Origin: Candidatus Limivivens merdigallinarum
GTDB taxonomy: Bacteria; Bacillota; Clostridia; Lachnospirales; Lachnospiraceae
Direction of reading: 5' to 3'
Assembly (NCBI GenBank): GCA_018713105.1
Contig: DVFT01000051.1
Location: forward strand, 1-39,146
DNA: 39,146 bases
This document shows, one piece after another, positions 33,188 through 39,146 of the stretch (positions are counted from its first letter, which is position 1; each line of letters opens with the position of its first letter). A program made the translations under genes and the position numbers. The notes beneath the pieces were generated by a model. The model made no database searches, was not told where the DNA came from, and saw only the letters and a program-made list of their open reading frames with translations.

Positions 33188-34288
33188 CTAGATTTTTTGC
33201 ACCATTATTCTGCTTTTCGCCCAATCTTCCAATAATAGCAGGTTGTTGTCCGAATGTTCCACTTCCCTTGCAAAACGGTAAGTTACCACGGATGCCTCCT
33301 CCAAAAGGGAAAAATTTTTTTCGGAAACGGAAAACCGGAAAAGCAGGAATTCCTCGATCCAGCGGGTACTAAATACCGCCAGGGCAGCTTTGGAGAAAAG
33401 TTCGCCGTCATAGACCGCTCCGCAAACATAAAGATCCACATAGGCTGCGAGAAGCTGTTCCCTCATAAGTTCCAGCCTCGCCTCTCTCTCCTTGTCCCCG
33501 TGGAATGCCTCCCAGAGCCTTCCATATTCCTCCTCGCCCTTAGCGAACAGACCCTTCCAGGTATCCTCTACCAGCTCGCCCCATTGGGGGCGGAGCCAGT
33601 CCATTTCGTAAAAAACAGCGTAATCCACACGCTTCCCGTCATACTCCGCTCTGCCTTCTATGGATCTTTTCGCTTCCCTGAAGTTTTCCAGAATAGCCTC
33701 CATCTCCTCCAGCTTGTCCTCATCCACACAATTCTGCAGCTCCGATGCCAGCCTCAAGAACGTATTTATTCTTGTTTCCACCGAAACATTCCTGTTTTGC
33801 AGAATCTTAAGAAAAACCTCTCTGGCTTTTCGAAGTTCCCCAAACAGCTCCTGGTCAAACTCCTCAAACTCTTCTCCGCTTTCATCCTCTTCCTCGTAAA
33901 AGCTCATCTTCTCTTCCTTCTCCAGAAGCATCCTTGCTGCTTCCGGGCAGGATAAGGACAACGAGTATTCTCTCACATTTTCATATTCTTCCACATGCCT
34001 GGGATATTCGCGGCAGGTATCCGGCAGTGCATCGCCGCCCAGTTCCCGGTGGATGGGGCATAGTCCTTCCTTATCCATGAGCACACAATGCCCGTCCTTC
34101 TGGATAAAGCATTCCTCCTCCCAGTCGATGGCGCTGCGTATCCGTTTTCCCAGCTCTCCTTCCATAGAGGCATACCATTCCAGGCTTTCCTCCTCAATGC
34201 CCACATTCCATCCGCCGCAGCAGGTATCGGGGCATTTTCCTGCAAGGCAGGCAAATTTTTCATAATCCGTTGATCTTCGATAAACCAT
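33188..34288 (-). CDS. FliB-family protein (flagellin lysine-N-methylase-like)
   Basis: 366 residues. The Cys-rich N-terminus (FACLAGKCPDTCCGGWNVGI, then HCVLMDKEGLCPIHRELG and DTCREYPRH) is the conserved FliB-type block; the middle is acidic and helical (EEEDESGEEFEEFDQ). In Salmonella FliB methylates flagellin lysines, with a Cys cluster suggestive of an Fe-S centre. No flagellar gene is present here, and many Clostridia carry such proteins away from flagellar loci, so the target may be different. I start at ATG 34288, with GAGGAG seven bases upstream. The gene has its own promoter and a short leader. Confidence 0.8.
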   Translation of the reverse strand: MVYRRSTDYEKFACLAGKCPDTCCGGWNVGIEEESLEWYASMEGELGKRIRSAIDWEEECFIQKDGHCVLMDKEGLCPIHRELGGDALPDTCREYPRHVEEYENVREYSLSLSCPEAARMLLEKEEKMSFYEEEDESGEEFEEFDQELFGELRKAREVFLKILQNRNVSVETRINTFLRLASELQNCVDEDKLEEMEAILENFREAKRSIEGRAEYDGKRVDYAVFYEMDWLRPQWGELVEDTWKGLFAKGEEEYGRLWEAFHGDKEREARLELMREQLLAAYVDLYVCGAVYDGELFSKAALAVFSTRWIEEFLLFRFSVSEKNFSLLEEASVVTYRFAREVEHSDNNLLLLEDWAKSRIMVQKI

Positions 34289-34307
34289 TTTTTCACTCCT
34301 CAGCAAC

Positions 34308-34336
34308 ACTATACACTCCTCTTGCCGCTTCGTAAA
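34308..34336 (-). promoter_or_regulatory. Promoter of the FliB-like gene
   Basis: TTTACG (34336-34331) and TATAGT (34313-34308), 17-base spacer, minus strand; the leader would be only about 15 bases. It is divergent from the MerR-fusion promoter, whose -35 lies 10 bases away. Confidence 0.5.
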
Positions 34337-34346
34337 GAGAATCCTC

Positions 34347-34375
34347 TTGAAAGAGAACTTTTTTCTATATATAAT
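34347..34375 (+). promoter_or_regulatory. Promoter of the MerR-methyltransferase gene
   Basis: TTGAAA (34347-34352), 17-base spacer, perfect TATAAT (34370-34375). The normal spacer and absence of a dyad mean this promoter is not of the MerR-controlled kind. Confidence 0.8.
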
Positions 34376-34414
34376 ATGTGAAAAAGACCTTTTGAATCCA
34401 GAAAGGAACCTCCC

Positions 34415-35608
34415 ATGAAACCTTCCGGCTACTATACCTCCGGTGAGTTCGCCCGCATGGCAAACGTCTCCATCCGGACCATCCGCTTTTACGACAAGCA
34501 GAATATCCTGAAGCCTTCCTATGTCTCCCCCTCCGGCGCCAGATTCTATTCGGAAGGGGACTTTGCCCGGCTTCAGCAGATCCTGCTCCTGAAATACTTA
34601 GGTTTCTCCCTGGACGACATCCGTGACCTCACCATCGACGACGCGGACTATCACTTTCTCTTAAACTCCCTGAATATGCAGAGGAAGCTTATCCAGGACA
34701 AGATCGAGCAGATGCAGCTGGTGGAGAAAGCCATTGCGGATACCGCCGCTGCCATCGAATCCGAGTCAGATATCAACTGGAGCCGGATGCTGAACCTGAT
34801 CCACCTGACCAACATGGAAAAAAGCCTGAAAGGGCAGTACAAGAACGCCACCAATATTTCCGCCCGGATCAACCTCCACCGGCTGTACACCCAGAATCCG
34901 TTGGGCTGGTTTCCCTTTATCTATGGGCATTGCAGGATTCAGGACGGGATGCGGATCCTGGAACTGGGATGCGGGAACGGCGCCCTCTGGACGGAAAACC
35001 TGGAAAAGCTTCCTGCAAACGTCTCCATCACCCTATCGGATATCTCCCAGGGAATGCTCCGGGATGCCCGGCGTATGATCGGCGGGGAGGATCCGCGCTT
35101 TACCTTCCAGGCATTCGACTGCCATCGGCTGCCCTATGGAGAACGGCAGTTTGACCTGGTGATCGCCAACCATGTCCTGTTCTACTGCAGCCAGATCGAC
35201 AAGGTGTGCCGGGAGGTCCGCCGTGTGCTCAAAGAGGGGGGCAGATTTGTCTGCAGCACCTACAGCGGGCGCCATATGAAAGAGATCAGCGAGCTGGTGG
35301 AGGGCTTTGACCGCAGGATCGCGCTCTCCGCTGACAAGCTCTATGAACGCTTCGGTCTGGAAAACGGAGCGTCGATCCTCGCCCCGTACTTTGAATCCGT
35401 CCAGTGCATCCGCTATGAGGACGGGCTTTTGGTCGATCAGCCGGAGCCCCTAATCGAATACATCCTCTCCTGCCATGGGAACCAGAACCAGTATATTCTG
35501 GAACGCTACAAGGAATTCCGGAGCTTTGTAGAGAAAAAAACCCGGAAAGGCTTTGCCATCACCAAGGATGCCGGCATTTTTGCCGCCTCCAAGCTTTCCC
35601 CTGTTTAA
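34415..35608 (+). CDS. MerR-type regulator fused to a SAM-dependent methyltransferase
   Basis: 397 residues. Residues ~6-74 are a MerR winged helix-turn-helix (YTSGEFARMANVSIRTIRFYDKQNILKPS, ending LGFSLDDIRDL), followed by a dimer coiled coil (~80-117). From ~150 on there is a class I methyltransferase: motif I is ILELGCGNGALW (181-192), the acidic end of strand 2 is ITLSDIS, and the post-motifs include LVIANHVLFY and LKEGGRFVCSTYSG. In MerR proteins the C-terminus normally senses the ligand; here an enzyme-like domain takes that place. It could sense S-adenosylmethionine or a substrate, or methylate something. AAAGGA precedes the start. A 19-bp-spacer promoter lies just downstream, leading into rmlA. 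Confidence 0.9.
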   Translation: MKPSGYYTSGEFARMANVSIRTIRFYDKQNILKPSYVSPSGARFYSEGDFARLQQILLLKYLGFSLDDIRDLTIDDADYHFLLNSLNMQRKLIQDKIEQMQLVEKAIADTAAAIESESDINWSRMLNLIHLTNMEKSLKGQYKNATNISARINLHRLYTQNPLGWFPFIYGHCRIQDGMRILELGCGNGALWTENLEKLPANVSITLSDISQGMLRDARRMIGGEDPRFTFQAFDCHRLPYGERQFDLVIANHVLFYCSQIDKVCREVRRVLKEGGRFVCSTYSGRHMKEISELVEGFDRRIALSADKLYERFGLENGASILAPYFESVQCIRYEDGLLVDQPEPLIEYILSCHGNQNQYILERYKEFRSFVEKKTRKGFAITKDAGIFAASKLSPV

Positions 35609-35637
35609 AACTTTTGTAATTTTTTTGAAAAAAACAC

Positions 35638-35668
35638 TTGAAGGTGACGTTACGTCACCTTTTATAAT
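35638..35668 (+). promoter_or_regulatory. MerR-type promoter/operator driving rmlABD
   Basis: TTGAAG (35638-35643) and TATAAT (35663-35668) are separated by 19 bases, the elongated spacer typical of MerR-activated promoters. A perfect 10-1-10 dyad (arms AAGGTGACGT and ACGTCACCTT, 35641-35661) fills the spacer. Transcription would begin near 35675 and run into rmlA with an ~87-base leader. The dyad followed by TTTTATAAT might also weakly terminate the regulator gene. The fused MerR protein directly upstream is the obvious binding candidate. Confidence 0.8.
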
Positions 35669-35761
35669 GCCTGTATAGACCAACAAGCTGAGTAAACGTG
35701 ACAGAACAAAAGCATACTAGTGTACAGGGCACTACCATAAAAAACGAAAGGAGCATGGATC

Positions 35762-36661
35762 ATGAAAGGAATTATTTTAGCAGGTGGTTCCGGCACCCGC
35801 CTCTACCCCCTTACCATGGTAACATCCAAACAGTTACTTCCTATCTATGACAAACCGATGATCTATTACCCAATGTCTGTCCTGATGATGGCAGGTATCC
35901 GGGACATCCTGATCATCTCAACCCCCCAGGACACCCCCAGATTTGAGGAGCTTTTCGGAGACGGCCATCAATATGGGCTGAAGCTTTCCTATGCAGTCCA
36001 GCCAAGCCCGGACGGACTGGCACAGGCATTTCTCATTGGGGAAGACTTTATCGGAGATGACACCGTCGCCATGATCCTGGGCGACAATATCTTTGCCGGG
36101 AACGGTTTGAAAAAACGTCTGAAAGCCGCTGTGGAAAACGCGGAGAGCGGAAACGGAGCCACGGTATTCGGCTACTATGTAGACGACCCGGAGCGCTTCG
36201 GAATCGTAGAATTTAATAAGGAAGGCAAAGCAATTTCCATCGAGGAGAAACCAGAACATCCCAAGAGCAATTACTGTGTCACCGGCCTTTATTTCTACGA
36301 CAACAAGGTGGTGGACTACGCCAAGAACTTAAAACCCAGTGCCAGAGGGGAACTTGAGATCACGGATCTGAACCGTATCTATCTGGAAAACGGGAACCTG
36401 AATGTGGAGCTTCTTGGACAGGGGTTCACCTGGCTGGATACCGGAACCCACGAAAGCCTGGTGGAAGCCACCAACTTCGTCAAGACCATGGAATCCCATC
36501 AGCACCGCAAGATTGCCTGCCTGGAAGAGCTTGCCTACTTAAACGGCTGGATCTCCAAGGAAGACGTACTGAAGGTCTATGAAATTCTGAAGAAAAATCA
36601 GTATGGGCAATACTTAAAGGATGTGCTGGACGGCAAATATTTGGACGTGCTGCAGCACTAA
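35762..36661 (+). CDS. rmlA: Glucose-1-phosphate thymidylyltransferase
   Basis: 299 residues. Makes dTDP-glucose from dTTP and glucose 1-phosphate, the first step to dTDP-L-rhamnose. The nucleotide-binding loop is [14 protein letters not shown], with [15 protein letters not shown], the metal motif LGDNIFAG and [13 protein letters not shown] typical of RmlA. AAAGGAG lies about eight bases upstream. First gene of the rml operon, behind the MerR-type promoter. Length is normal. Confidence 0.96.
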   Translation: MKGIILAGGSGTRLYPLTMVTSKQLLPIYDKPMIYYPMSVLMMAGIRDILIISTPQDTPRFEELFGDGHQYGLKLSYAVQPSPDGLAQAFLIGEDFIGDDTVAMILGDNIFAGNGLKKRLKAAVENAESGNGATVFGYYVDDPERFGIVEFNKEGKAISIEEKPEHPKSNYCVTGLYFYDNKVVDYAKNLKPSARGELEITDLNRIYLENGNLNVELLGQGFTWLDTGTHESLVEATNFVKTMESHQHRKIACLEELAYLNGWISKEDVLKVYEILKKNQYGQYLKDVLDGKYLDVLQH

Positions 36662-36673
36662 AAGATCACGCCT

Positions 36674-36733
36674 GGCGGATCGGAACGGATCCGTCGCCAT
36701 ACCACGGACAGCTGACGTTGTCCCCTGTCCGTG
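36674..36733 (+). other. Two intercistronic hairpins between rmlA and rmlB
   Basis: 36674-36698 folds with GGATC/GATCC and GGC/GCC arms. 36703-36711 (CACGGACAG) pairs perfectly with 36725-36733. No T-tract follows either, so they are not ordinary terminators; they may protect or mark a processing point in the operon mRNA. Confidence 0.6.
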
Positions 36734-36760
36734 AAAAGAAGAAAAGGAGAATCAATCATT

Positions 36761-37780
36761 ATGAAAATCATCGTAACCGGCGGAGCCGGATTTATCGGAA
36801 GCAACTTTATTTTCCATATGTTAAAGAAATATCCGGATTACCGTATCATCTGCCTGGACTGCCTGACCTATGCAGGAAATCTGTCCACCCTGGCGCCGAT
36901 TATGGAGAATCCAAACTTCCGTTTTGTGAAGGAAAGCATCACCGACCGCGAAGCCGTATACAAGCTGTTCGAAGAGGAGCACCCGGACATGGTGGTGAAC
37001 TTCGCTGCCGAAAGCCATGTGGACCGTTCCATCGAAAATCCGGAAGTATTTCTGGACACCAATATCAAGGGAACCGCCGTCCTCATGGACGCCTGCCGCA
37101 AATACGGCATCACCCGGTATCACCAGGTTTCCACCGATGAGGTGTACGGAGATCTTCCTCTGGACCGCCCGGATCTTTTTTTCACGGAAGAGACCCCCAT
37201 CCATACCAGCAGCCCCTACAGCGCCTCCAAGGCATCCGCTGACCTCCTGGTGCTGGCTTACCACCGTACCTATGGACTTCCTGTGACCATCAGCCGCTGC
37301 TCCAACAACTACGGTCCCTATCATTTTCCGGAAAAGCTGATCCCGCTGATGATCGCCAACGCCCTGAACGACAAGCCCCTTCCCGTCTATGGAAAGGGCG
37401 AAAACGTCCGCGACTGGCTCTATGTGGAGGATCACTGCAAGGCGATCGACTTGATCGTCCACAAGGGACGTGTAGGTGAAGTCTACAACATCGGCGGTCA
37501 CAATGAGATGAGAAACATCGACATCGTAAAGCTGATCTGCAAGGAACTTGGCAAACCGGAAAGCCTGATCACCTATGTGACGGACCGCAAGGGTCACGAC
37601 ATGCGTTATGCCATTGATCCCACCAAGATTCACAATGAGTTGGGATGGCTTCCGGAGACCAAATTTGCAGACGGCATCAAGAAAACGATCCAGTGGTATC
37701 TGGACAACAGAGAATGGTGGGAGACCATCATCTCCGGTGAATATCAGAATTACTACGAAAAAATGTATGGAAACCGCTAA
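36761..37780 (+). CDS. rmlB: dTDP-glucose 4,6-dehydratase
   Basis: 339 residues. Extended SDR enzyme turning dTDP-glucose into dTDP-4-keto-6-deoxyglucose. NAD binding is at TGGAGFIGSNF (residues 6-16). The catalytic region has STDEVYG (with the Asp-Glu pair) and the Tyr-x-x-x-Lys motif in PYSASKASAD. SRCSNNYGPYHFPEKLIPL and RDWLYVEDHC are diagnostic. I start at ATG 36761, with GGAG eleven bases upstream; a GTG at 36731 is in frame but is part of the preceding hairpin. Confidence 0.96.
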   Translation: MKIIVTGGAGFIGSNFIFHMLKKYPDYRIICLDCLTYAGNLSTLAPIMENPNFRFVKESITDREAVYKLFEEEHPDMVVNFAAESHVDRSIENPEVFLDTNIKGTAVLMDACRKYGITRYHQVSTDEVYGDLPLDRPDLFFTEETPIHTSSPYSASKASADLLVLAYHRTYGLPVTISRCSNNYGPYHFPEKLIPLMIANALNDKPLPVYGKGENVRDWLYVEDHCKAIDLIVHKGRVGEVYNIGGHNEMRNIDIVKLICKELGKPESLITYVTDRKGHDMRYAIDPTKIHNELGWLPETKFADGIKKTIQWYLDNREWWETIISGEYQNYYEKMYGNR

Positions 37781-37798
37781 ATAGGAAAGGTGAAACGT

Positions 37799-38674
37799 AT
37801 GAAAGTATTAGTAACCGGCATCAAAGGTCAGCTGGGGCACGACGTCGTCAATGAACTGACCAAGAGAAACCACACTCCCATCGGCGTAGACATTGAAGAG
37901 ATGGACATCACGGACATGGCTTCCGTGGACAGAGTGATCAAGGAGGCGGCTCCCGATGCCGTCATCCACTGTGCCGCCTGGACCGCTGTGGACGCTGCGG
38001 AGGACTGCATCGACAAGGTACGCCTGGTCAATGCCACCGGCACGGAAAACATCGCCAAAGTCTGCAAAGAGCTGGACATCAAAATGATGTATATCAGCAC
38101 CGATTATGTGTTCAACGGCGAAGGAACCAATTTTTGGGAGCCCGATGATCTGGACCGCCAGCCCTTAAACGTCTACGGACAGACCAAATACGAAGGGGAA
38201 ATCGCCATTGAGCGATTGCTCACCAAATATTTCATCGTCCGCATCGCCTGGGTGTTCGGCATCAACGGCAAGAATTTTATCAAGACCATGTTAAATCTCG
38301 GGAAGACCCATGACAAGCTCACCGTCGTCAACGACCAGATCGGAAGCCCTACCTACACCTTCGATTTGGCTCGCCTTCTGGTAGATATGATTGAGACGGA
38401 CAAATACGGCCGCTATCATGCCACCAATGAAGGGATCTGTTCCTGGTATGACTTCGCCTGTGAGATCTTCCGCCAGGCTGCCGCCATGGGACACACGGAA
38501 TACGACGCCGATCATCTGACCGTGACTCCGGTTTCGGCTGACGAGTATCCTTCCAAGGCAAAACGCCCCTCCAACAGCCGGATGAGCAAGGAGAAACTGA
38601 CGGAGAACGGTTTTGAGCGCCTTCCGACCTGGCAGGATGCGGTGAAGAGATATCTGAAGGAAATTGAATTTTAA
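37799..38674 (+). CDS. rmlD: dTDP-4-dehydrorhamnose reductase
   Basis: 291 residues. Final NAD(P)H-dependent reduction to dTDP-L-rhamnose. The Rossmann loop is VTGIKGQLGHDV, the catalytic Tyr and Lys lie in VYGQTKYEGE, and STDYVFNGEG and RIAWVFGINGKNF are typical of RmlD. The ATG at 37799 has AAAGG about nine bases upstream; an in-frame GTG at 37790 overlaps it. The epimerase gene rmlC, whose product makes the RmlD substrate, is not in this operon or window. Ends in a structured 3' region. Confidence 0.95.
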   Translation: MKVLVTGIKGQLGHDVVNELTKRNHTPIGVDIEEMDITDMASVDRVIKEAAPDAVIHCAAWTAVDAAEDCIDKVRLVNATGTENIAKVCKELDIKMMYISTDYVFNGEGTNFWEPDDLDRQPLNVYGQTKYEGEIAIERLLTKYFIVRIAWVFGINGKNFIKTMLNLGKTHDKLTVVNDQIGSPTYTFDLARLLVDMIETDKYGRYHATNEGICSWYDFACEIFRQAAAMGHTEYDADHLTVTPVSADEYPSKAKRPSNSRMSKEKLTENGFERLPTWQDAVKRYLKEIEF

Positions 38675-38683
38675 AAAAGAGGC

Positions 38684-38758
38684 GGTCGGGAAATATTGAT
38701 TGTAACATCCCGACCTATTAGGGGGCTATCGGGAAATACCGATTTTTCCCCCTGATAG
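38684..38758 (+). other. Twin hairpins in the rmlD 3' region
   Basis: Hairpin 1 pairs GGTCGGGA (38684-38691) with TCCCGACC (38708-38715). Hairpin 2 pairs CTATTAGGGGG (38715-38725) with CCCCCTGATAG (38748-38758), with an inner ATCGG/CCGAT helix. Both loops carry the near-repeat TCGGGAAATAYYGAT (38687-38701 and 38729-38743). They lie before the true terminator and have no T-run. Confidence 0.6.
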
Positions 38759-38763
38759 GAAAG

Positions 38764-38833
38764 GAAGAGGCAATCCCAGAGAATTCGGACTTTTTCAAAA
38801 CCGAAATTCTCTATGGAATTGTCTCTTCTTTTT
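38764..38833 (+). terminator. Terminator of the rml operon
   Basis: A long stem: GAAGAG-CAAT arms (38764 onwards, closing at 38828) with an inner AGAGAATT-CGG helix, followed by TTTTT. It closes the rmlABD transcript. Confidence 0.85.
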
Positions 38834-38977
38834 AATAACTCTTATTATAGTAAGGTGCTCTGAACCATTGCCTTCAGAAATAGCTTCTTCCTTCAATACG
38901 ATACTTCTATTATGTCACTTATTATCTATTTAGATTTTCTCATTTTGACTTGCACTATTTATATTCTAGCATCAATA
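38834..38977. other. AT-rich stretch without recognisable genes
   Basis: I see no ORF with a ribosome site and no clear promoter. A segment near 38848-38885 (TAGTAAGGTGCTCTGAACC) weakly resembles the 53-bp repeat that follows and might be a degenerate copy. Confidence 0.5.
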
Positions 38978-39146
38978 AATACGAATTTTGAATGGTAGGA
39001 TGGTCTGAAATACTTCTCTCTGAAAATTACAAATCCGGGTTTTGAATGTTAGCTTACTCTGAAATACTACCCCCGGAATTTGCAAATCCATTTTTTAAAT
39101 CGTAGCTCGCTCCATATCACTACCCCCGAAAATTGCAAATCCGCCT
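38978..39146. repeat. 53-bp imperfect tandem repeat, continuing past the window
   Basis: Three full units (38978-39030, 39031-39083, 39084-39136) and ten bases of a fourth. Shared blocks are AAATCC at the start, TTTTGAAT, TAGCT, CTCTGAAATACTACCCCCG and a final AAATTGC. The period is not a multiple of three, and all frames carry stops, so it is non-coding. Divergence is spread over the unit, unlike a CRISPR repeat/spacer pattern. Confidence 0.85.

Noticed and set aside
35638-35668. Simple terminator of the MerR-fusion gene only
   Set aside because: The dyad has a one-base centre, poor for a hairpin loop, and lies exactly between a -35 and a perfect TATAAT with 19-bp spacing, so an operator is the better reading. 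A minor terminator effect remains possible.
36821-37633. 270-residue open frame opposite rmlB
   Set aside because: Antisense shadow of the conserved rmlB coding sequence, with no ribosome site.
38978-39146. CRISPR array
   Set aside because: The units differ throughout rather than alternating an identical repeat with unrelated spacers, and no cas gene is seen.

Overview
The window looks like chromosomal DNA of an anaerobic Bacillota, most likely a gut Lachnospiraceae (Clostridia). This rests on Shine-Dalgarno-rich starts, sigma-A type promoters, Rho-independent terminators, the dnaE-pfkA pairing, the tsaC/LMW-phosphatase/rpiB run, a MoxR-DUF58-transglutaminase operon, an HPr-like small protein and CvfB. 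No phage, IS element, rRNA operon or CRISPR array is visible. The species assignment is inference.

Layout. 1-3.3 kb: L-fucose isomerase (cut by the left edge, minus strand), divergent from an AraC-type regulator and a DUF402 protein. 3.4-9.6 kb: a seven-gene minus-strand operon (tsaC, a degenerate LMW phosphatase, rpiB, dCMP deaminase, MoxR ATPase, DUF58, transglutaminase) whose promoter overlaps the terminator of the gene upstream. 9.7-12.1 kb: a secreted SleB-like hydrolase with a 13-residue tandem-repeat linker, and a TrmH/SpoU methyltransferase. 12.1-18.9 kb: methyltransferase, CPBP protease, dnaE, pfkA and a TrkA/RCK protein, all minus. 19-21.3 kb: an HPr-like protein without the phosphorylatable His, CvfB, acyl-ACP thioesterase and tRNA-Gln(CUG).

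21.3-24.3 kb (plus): a CDF transporter with an Mn-type signature and nicotinate phosphoribosyltransferase. 24.4-34.3 kb (minus): DUF362; an intergenic region with a promoter, 15-nt repeats, a terminator and a structured repeat element; a HAD phosphatase with an extra N-terminal domain; an LCP protein; two secreted proteins of unknown function; glmS; glmM; and a FliB-like methylase. 34.4-38.8 kb (plus): a MerR-SAM methyltransferase fusion, then rmlA, rmlB and rmlD, ending in a 3' region with three hairpins. The right edge carries a 53-bp imperfect tandem repeat that runs out of the window.

The main connected story is cell-envelope precursor supply: glmM/glmS (toward UDP-GlcNAc), LCP (polymer attachment), rmlABD (dTDP-rhamnose route) and a SleB-like hydrolase. 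The strongest regulatory prediction is a MerR-type promoter (19-bp spacer filled by a perfect dyad) between the MerR-methyltransferase gene and rmlA. It suggests that this fused regulator controls the nucleotide-sugar genes.
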